Part shown: positions 22,632 through 25,068 of the stretch, piece after piece
Layout of the letters: every line of letters begins with the position of its first letter
Position numbering within the stretch: position 1 is the stretch's first letter
Assembly (NCBI GenBank): GCA_033811555.1
Contig: JAPXOG010000009.1
Coordinates: 1-25,068 of the forward strand
Direction: 5' to 3'
From: EsbW-18 sp033811555
Lineage (GTDB): Bacteria; Patescibacteriota; Minisyncoccia; Phycocordibacterales; EsbW-18
Length of the DNA stretch: 25,068 nt
The notes under the pieces: generated by a model
Told to the model about the DNA's origin: nothing
What the model saw: only the letters and a program-made list of their open reading frames with translations
The model's database searches: none
Translations under genes and position numbers: made by a program

Positions 22632-22994
22632 TTATATGTTAGTACGTGCAGCCGGATTTGCTTGTAGACGCTCTAAAGAAATAGGTTCGCCTGTGTTTTC
22701 ATCTATACCGTAAGTTCCTGAGGCAATGCGCTCAAGCGCAGCATCTACTTCTCGATATTGAACTTCGAGTTCATAAACAATCGCTGTATTTTCCTCAAGA
22801 TCTTCAAACTTGTCCGCCAGCTCGTTTTTGTCTGAAGTTGAAACATCTATCGCTTCATCAATTACGGGGTTCCAGTCGTTTTTTCGTTCTGGGTTTTTTA
22901 TTCCGATGCCCACGAGTCTATCTTCAAGTCGTGCTTTTTCGTTTAGAAGCTGTTGTTTGAGTTCCTCTATTTGCTCTGGTGTAAGATGTGTCAT
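22632..22994 (-). CDS. DksA/TraR-like protein lacking all zinc-finger cysteines
   Basis: A 120-residue protein with the DksA/TraR layout: an N-terminal helix (1-28), a central region, a long helix (about 55-92) and a degenerate C-terminal finger GTYGIDENTGEPI (93-105), then RLQANPAARTNI. In the family the finger reads GxYGxCxxCGxxI with two more cysteines further on. Here the first two are D98 and T101, and the protein ends without any cysteine. DksA-type proteins bind RNA polymerase in the secondary channel and change transcription initiation. A cysteine-free form could still fold, as zinc-independent relatives do, but the role here is inferred. It lies between the Pro-rich membrane protein and a perfect terminator. 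A TATAAT lies about 30 bp upstream of the start. Confidence 0.88.
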   Translation of the reverse strand: MTHLTPEQIEELKQQLLNEKARLEDRLVGIGIKNPERKNDWNPVIDEAIDVSTSDKNELADKFEDLEENTAIVYELEVQYREVDAALERIASGTYGIDENTGEPISLERLQANPAARTNI

Positions 22995-23147
22995 GGTAGA
23001 TAGTTATTAGTGATGATTGATTATATTGAATTCTTGACACACATATTCGCGCTTTCGGACTAATAAGCTCGGTAGCGCTTTCAATTATCGTAAGGTCCGT
23101 AATAGTTTCGTGTGCCCCAATCAGTATAACGGTTTTTTTCAAAAAAA
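22995..23147. promoter_or_regulatory. Intergenic region upstream of the DksA-like gene
   Basis: This 153-bp stretch precedes the minus-strand DksA-like gene. A minus-strand TATAAT is visible in the complement of GATTATATTGAATTC (about 23019-23033), without a convincing -35. GCGCTTTC occurs twice (about 23050 and 23073) as a direct repeat, and GTTTTTTTCAAAAAAAC near 23131-23147 is an inverted repeat at the 3' end of the upstream gene, which could be a weak stop signal. No tRNA or known leader is recognised. Confidence 0.35.
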
Positions 23148-24989
23148 CTAGCGAATAAATCTGGCGGTATTTAGATGTTCAATGATAGCAGAAAGAGCAT
23201 TATCGTTTTGTGCGATAAGTAGGATATTTTTGGTTGGAAAAGCGTATAGTATTCGTGTAGATTTGTTGCTATTACGCAACACTCTCGCGTCGTGATTTTT
23301 AATAATGACATCAGTAAATGCAGGCTCAGGCAATATAACAGCAGGGGTTTGTGTCTCTACGATAGGGGTTGAAGTTGGAGGAGTTTTTGTGGCGGAAGTT
23401 GTAGCAAGAGTAGCGCTTGAAGTTAATGAAGAAGTTGAGGAAGTTCCGAAAGATAATGAAGAAGTTGAGGTTGTTCCGAAGTTTTTTGCTGGTGTTGAAG
23501 TTGCAGAAGGTTTGATTGGTTCAGGTACTGGCGGTATATACGATAAAAATGGAAGATCGTCAGAAAGATAACGCTCCCACTCAAGCATGCCGGCAAAAGC
23601 GGAATCGTAAGAAATAACTTCAAACACAAGAAATGGAATGGTATGTCCTTGTTGGTTTATAACGCCAAAGAATGTTTGATTTCCTAGAGCACGCGCAAGC
23701 CGACCAGGAGCACGAAGCGATATTTGTGCAAAAAATTGTTCAGGAGATACATCAGTTTCTACACGCATGACCTTACCTTCAATTACCTGTTCTTTGTAAG
23801 TTATTAGACGGATTAATGAGATGCCAGAATTGGATGTGTACTGTTTGGGGAGTTCAGTAAGCGTACGAATAGTGTTGGCGCGCGTCATGTCGGTGATATC
23901 CAGCAGAGTTTCAGGAACAGAAGGTATTAAAGCATCTTGAGTGGTGACAATTGGCGCTGGAGTTTCAGGGACGCTTGATTGCATTAGAAATGCAACTACG
24001 ATGACTCCAACTCCAACAACTGCTAGGGCAATTCCGGAGATTGCCCACCACGAAAACTTTTTATCTTCCGGAAGTACTTCTAGTGCTTCTTCGGCCACTT
24101 TTCTTTGTTGTGCTAAAGCAATACCAGAAATTGAAAGGCTATTTTTTGCAATAGTAGAAGAAACATCACCTTCAAGCGTTCGTATTGCGCTTTTGCGCGC
24201 TTCCTCTTGAGTGCGCTCTTCATTTGTTTTGGAAATAATTTCAGGTGCGTGTAGATCGCGCAGTGCTTCGGTAGGAGTTGGAGGTACCGCAAGGGCGCCT
24301 TGAGGTAATTGAGAAAGAGGTGTGTGGCTTCCTGGTATGTCGTGTACTGTCGAAACTTTTTGAGCAAATGGATGAGGACCCGGTTCTTCACTGGTTCCTT
24401 GCAATTGAGGGCGTGTTGAAGGAATTACTGGTCCTTCAAGAGGCGCTCCGAGTGCGCTTTGATACATTGCATCTAGAGCTGTCATGCGCTGTGGTGGCTG
24501 TGGAGTACGAGGAAATGCAGGTGGAGTGCCAGCTCGGTTTGTCTCAGGTATTATGCCGTAATCTTTTGGTGAAGGATTATTGACTCCACGAACTTCGTTT
24601 TCATGCATGCTTGTGCGTACGGGAGCAGGAGTAGGCGTGTCGACCTGTTGTGATATGGGGTCGGGCACTTGAGCGAGCGTAGGTCCAGAAGTTGGTTGGA
24701 TTTCAGATACAGCACTTCTTTGAGGCATTATGACGTTTGAATCTTGAGGAAGATGTTGTTCATGGGGAGGTTTTTTTGCAGGTATTGTTTCTTCGTACAG
24801 AATTATGGGTTCTGGTATAGGATCAGGTAATGGCGCTGATTGCGATTGCGAAGAGAATGCGTCAGGATTAGAAGAAGGCATCGGAGCAAATGATTCGGCC
24901 AGATCAATAGGTGGATTACCCTGCGTTGCAGGTTTAGGAGTGCTTTGTTGAGGAGGATTTGAAGAAGATGTTATTTGATTCGGGTCCAT
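23148..24989 (-). CDS. Proline-rich single-pass membrane protein of Parcubacteria type
   Basis: A 613-residue protein. Residues 1-250 are Pro/Gln/Ser-rich and probably disordered in the cytoplasm. A helical segment (about 255-305, TNEERTQEEARKSAIRTLEG) precedes a single membrane helix (313-336) after WWAISG. The exported part has a conserved domain (about 352-485, including ITYKEQVIEGKVMRVETDVS, LARALGNQTFFGVIN and SAFAGMLEWERYLSDDLPFL). A Ser/Thr/Pro-rich linker (493-550) and a final block FTDVIIKNHDARVLRN (558-573) through ILLIAQNDNALSAIIEHL follow. The FTDVIIKNHDARVLR block recurs in CPR membrane proteins of unknown function (family memory). It looks like a bipartite membrane protein with a long flexible inside tail; no enzyme motif is seen. 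Confidence 0.75.
   Translation of the reverse strand: MDPNQITSSSNPPQQSTPKPATQGNPPIDLAESFAPMPSSNPDAFSSQSQSAPLPDPIPEPIILYEETIPAKKPPHEQHLPQDSNVIMPQRSAVSEIQPTSGPTLAQVPDPISQQVDTPTPAPVRTSMHENEVRGVNNPSPKDYGIIPETNRAGTPPAFPRTPQPPQRMTALDAMYQSALGAPLEGPVIPSTRPQLQGTSEEPGPHPFAQKVSTVHDIPGSHTPLSQLPQGALAVPPTPTEALRDLHAPEIISKTNEERTQEEARKSAIRTLEGDVSSTIAKNSLSISGIALAQQRKVAEEALEVLPEDKKFSWWAISGIALAVVGVGVIVVAFLMQSSVPETPAPIVTTQDALIPSVPETLLDITDMTRANTIRTLTELPKQYTSNSGISLIRLITYKEQVIEGKVMRVETDVSPEQFFAQISLRAPGRLARALGNQTFFGVINQQGHTIPFLVFEVISYDSAFAGMLEWERYLSDDLPFLSYIPPVPEPIKPSATSTPAKNFGTTSTSSLSFGTSSTSSLTSSATLATTSATKTPPTSTPIVETQTPAVILPEPAFTDVIIKNHDARVLRNSNKSTRILYAFPTKNILLIAQNDNALSAIIEHLNTARFIR
23420..23480. repeat. Imperfect 30-bp tandem repeat in the Ser/Thr-rich linker
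   Basis: Two adjacent imperfect copies of about 30 bp share AATGAAGAAGTTGAGG on the plus strand. On the minus strand they encode FGTTSTSSLS and FGTSSTSSLT (residues 504-523) of the membrane protein. This is a low-complexity linker repeat, likely variable in length between strains. Confidence 0.7.
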
Positions 24990-24997
24990 ACTACTAC

Positions 24998-25026
24998 AGC
25001 ATAGCCGATAAAAAACGTTGCGACAA
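24998..25026 (-). promoter_or_regulatory. Candidate promoter of the Pro-rich membrane protein gene
   Basis: On the minus strand TTGTCG (25026-25021), a 17-nt spacer and TATGCT (25003-24998) give a sigma70-type arrangement with ideal spacing and 4/6 matches in each box. Transcription would begin within a few bases of the ATG at 24989, giving a leaderless or near-leaderless mRNA. Confidence 0.45.
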
Positions 25027-25068
25027 AAATTTTAGTGGAAGAATTGGCGCTTTTCTACTTCTGTAAAT

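Noticed and set aside
22924..23142. A 72-codon minus-strand frame overlapping the DksA-like start
   Set aside because: It overlaps a conserved gene out of frame, has no family resemblance, and occupies the promoter region.
25032..25067. C-terminal end of a further minus-strand gene at the right edge
   Set aside because: Two frames are open into the edge, for about 12 and 24 codons; too short to tell which, if any, is coding.
1..25068. CRISPR arrays, insertion sequences, transposases or prophage genes
   Set aside because: No spaced direct repeats of CRISPR type, no transposase or integrase motifs and no terminal inverted repeats were seen.

Overview
The window looks like a chromosomal segment of a Candidatus Phyla Radiation (Patescibacteria) bacterium, most likely Parcubacteria-like. 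Three things point there: the order rnpA-rpmH-dnaA-dnaN, a relaxase-less type IV secretion-like (T4SS) locus made of lineage-typical proteins (PrgI, a split VirB4, a VirB6-like protein, Ig-like and propeller-like exported proteins), and small genes with almost no Shine-Dalgarno sequences. TGA is used as a stop (rpmH ends in TGA), so this is not the TGA=Gly code of Gracilibacteria/Absconditabacteria. Lineage is inferred from gene content only; no rRNA gene is present.

Layout. (1) 1-3191, origin region: dnaN (5' end only) and dnaA on the minus strand, with an AT-rich gap between them that is a candidate oriC; divergently, rpmH-rnpA-yidC on the plus strand, behind a good sigma70-type promoter. 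(2) 3200-15357: eleven minus-strand genes, closely spaced, forming one T4SS-like operon. In transcription order: membrane protein with EF-hand/TSP3-like motif; large exported protein with a lectin-like C-terminus; VirB6/TrbL-like polytopic protein; small soluble protein; PrgI (VirB3-like); small VirB4 N-domain protein; VirB4 ATPase; small membrane protein; Ig-like exported protein; VirB2-like two-helix protein fused to a peptidase-M15-like domain; membrane-anchored propeller-like protein. A divergent plus-strand gene (15419-16585) encodes an exported peptidoglycan-binding protein and probably belongs to the same system. (3) 16563-19406: rsmA (KsgA) and a short UvrD/PcrA helicase on the minus strand. 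(4) 19407-19804: gene-free stretch with several inverted repeats, leading to a LysM-LysM-M23 cell-wall hydrolase (plus strand). (5) 20828-21021: a structured non-coding stretch ending in a very strong terminator. (6) 21022-24989, minus strand: ComM/YifB-type AAA protein, a cysteine-less DksA/TraR-like protein with a perfect palindromic terminator, and a proline-rich single-pass membrane protein.

How it fits together. The T4SS-like locus has an assembly ATPase, inner-membrane channel parts, a two-helix VirB2-like subunit and likely cell-wall-cutting or wall-binding components. It has no relaxase, no VirD4 coupling protein, no VirB11 and no VirB8/9/10 in this window. That suggests a minimal envelope-spanning pilus, secretion or DNA-uptake apparatus rather than a mobile conjugative element; function is inferred. 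Several cell-wall proteins (M15-like, PG-binding, LysM-M23) and ComM, known elsewhere as a transformation helicase, are nearby, which fits but does not prove a DNA-uptake or surface-attachment role.
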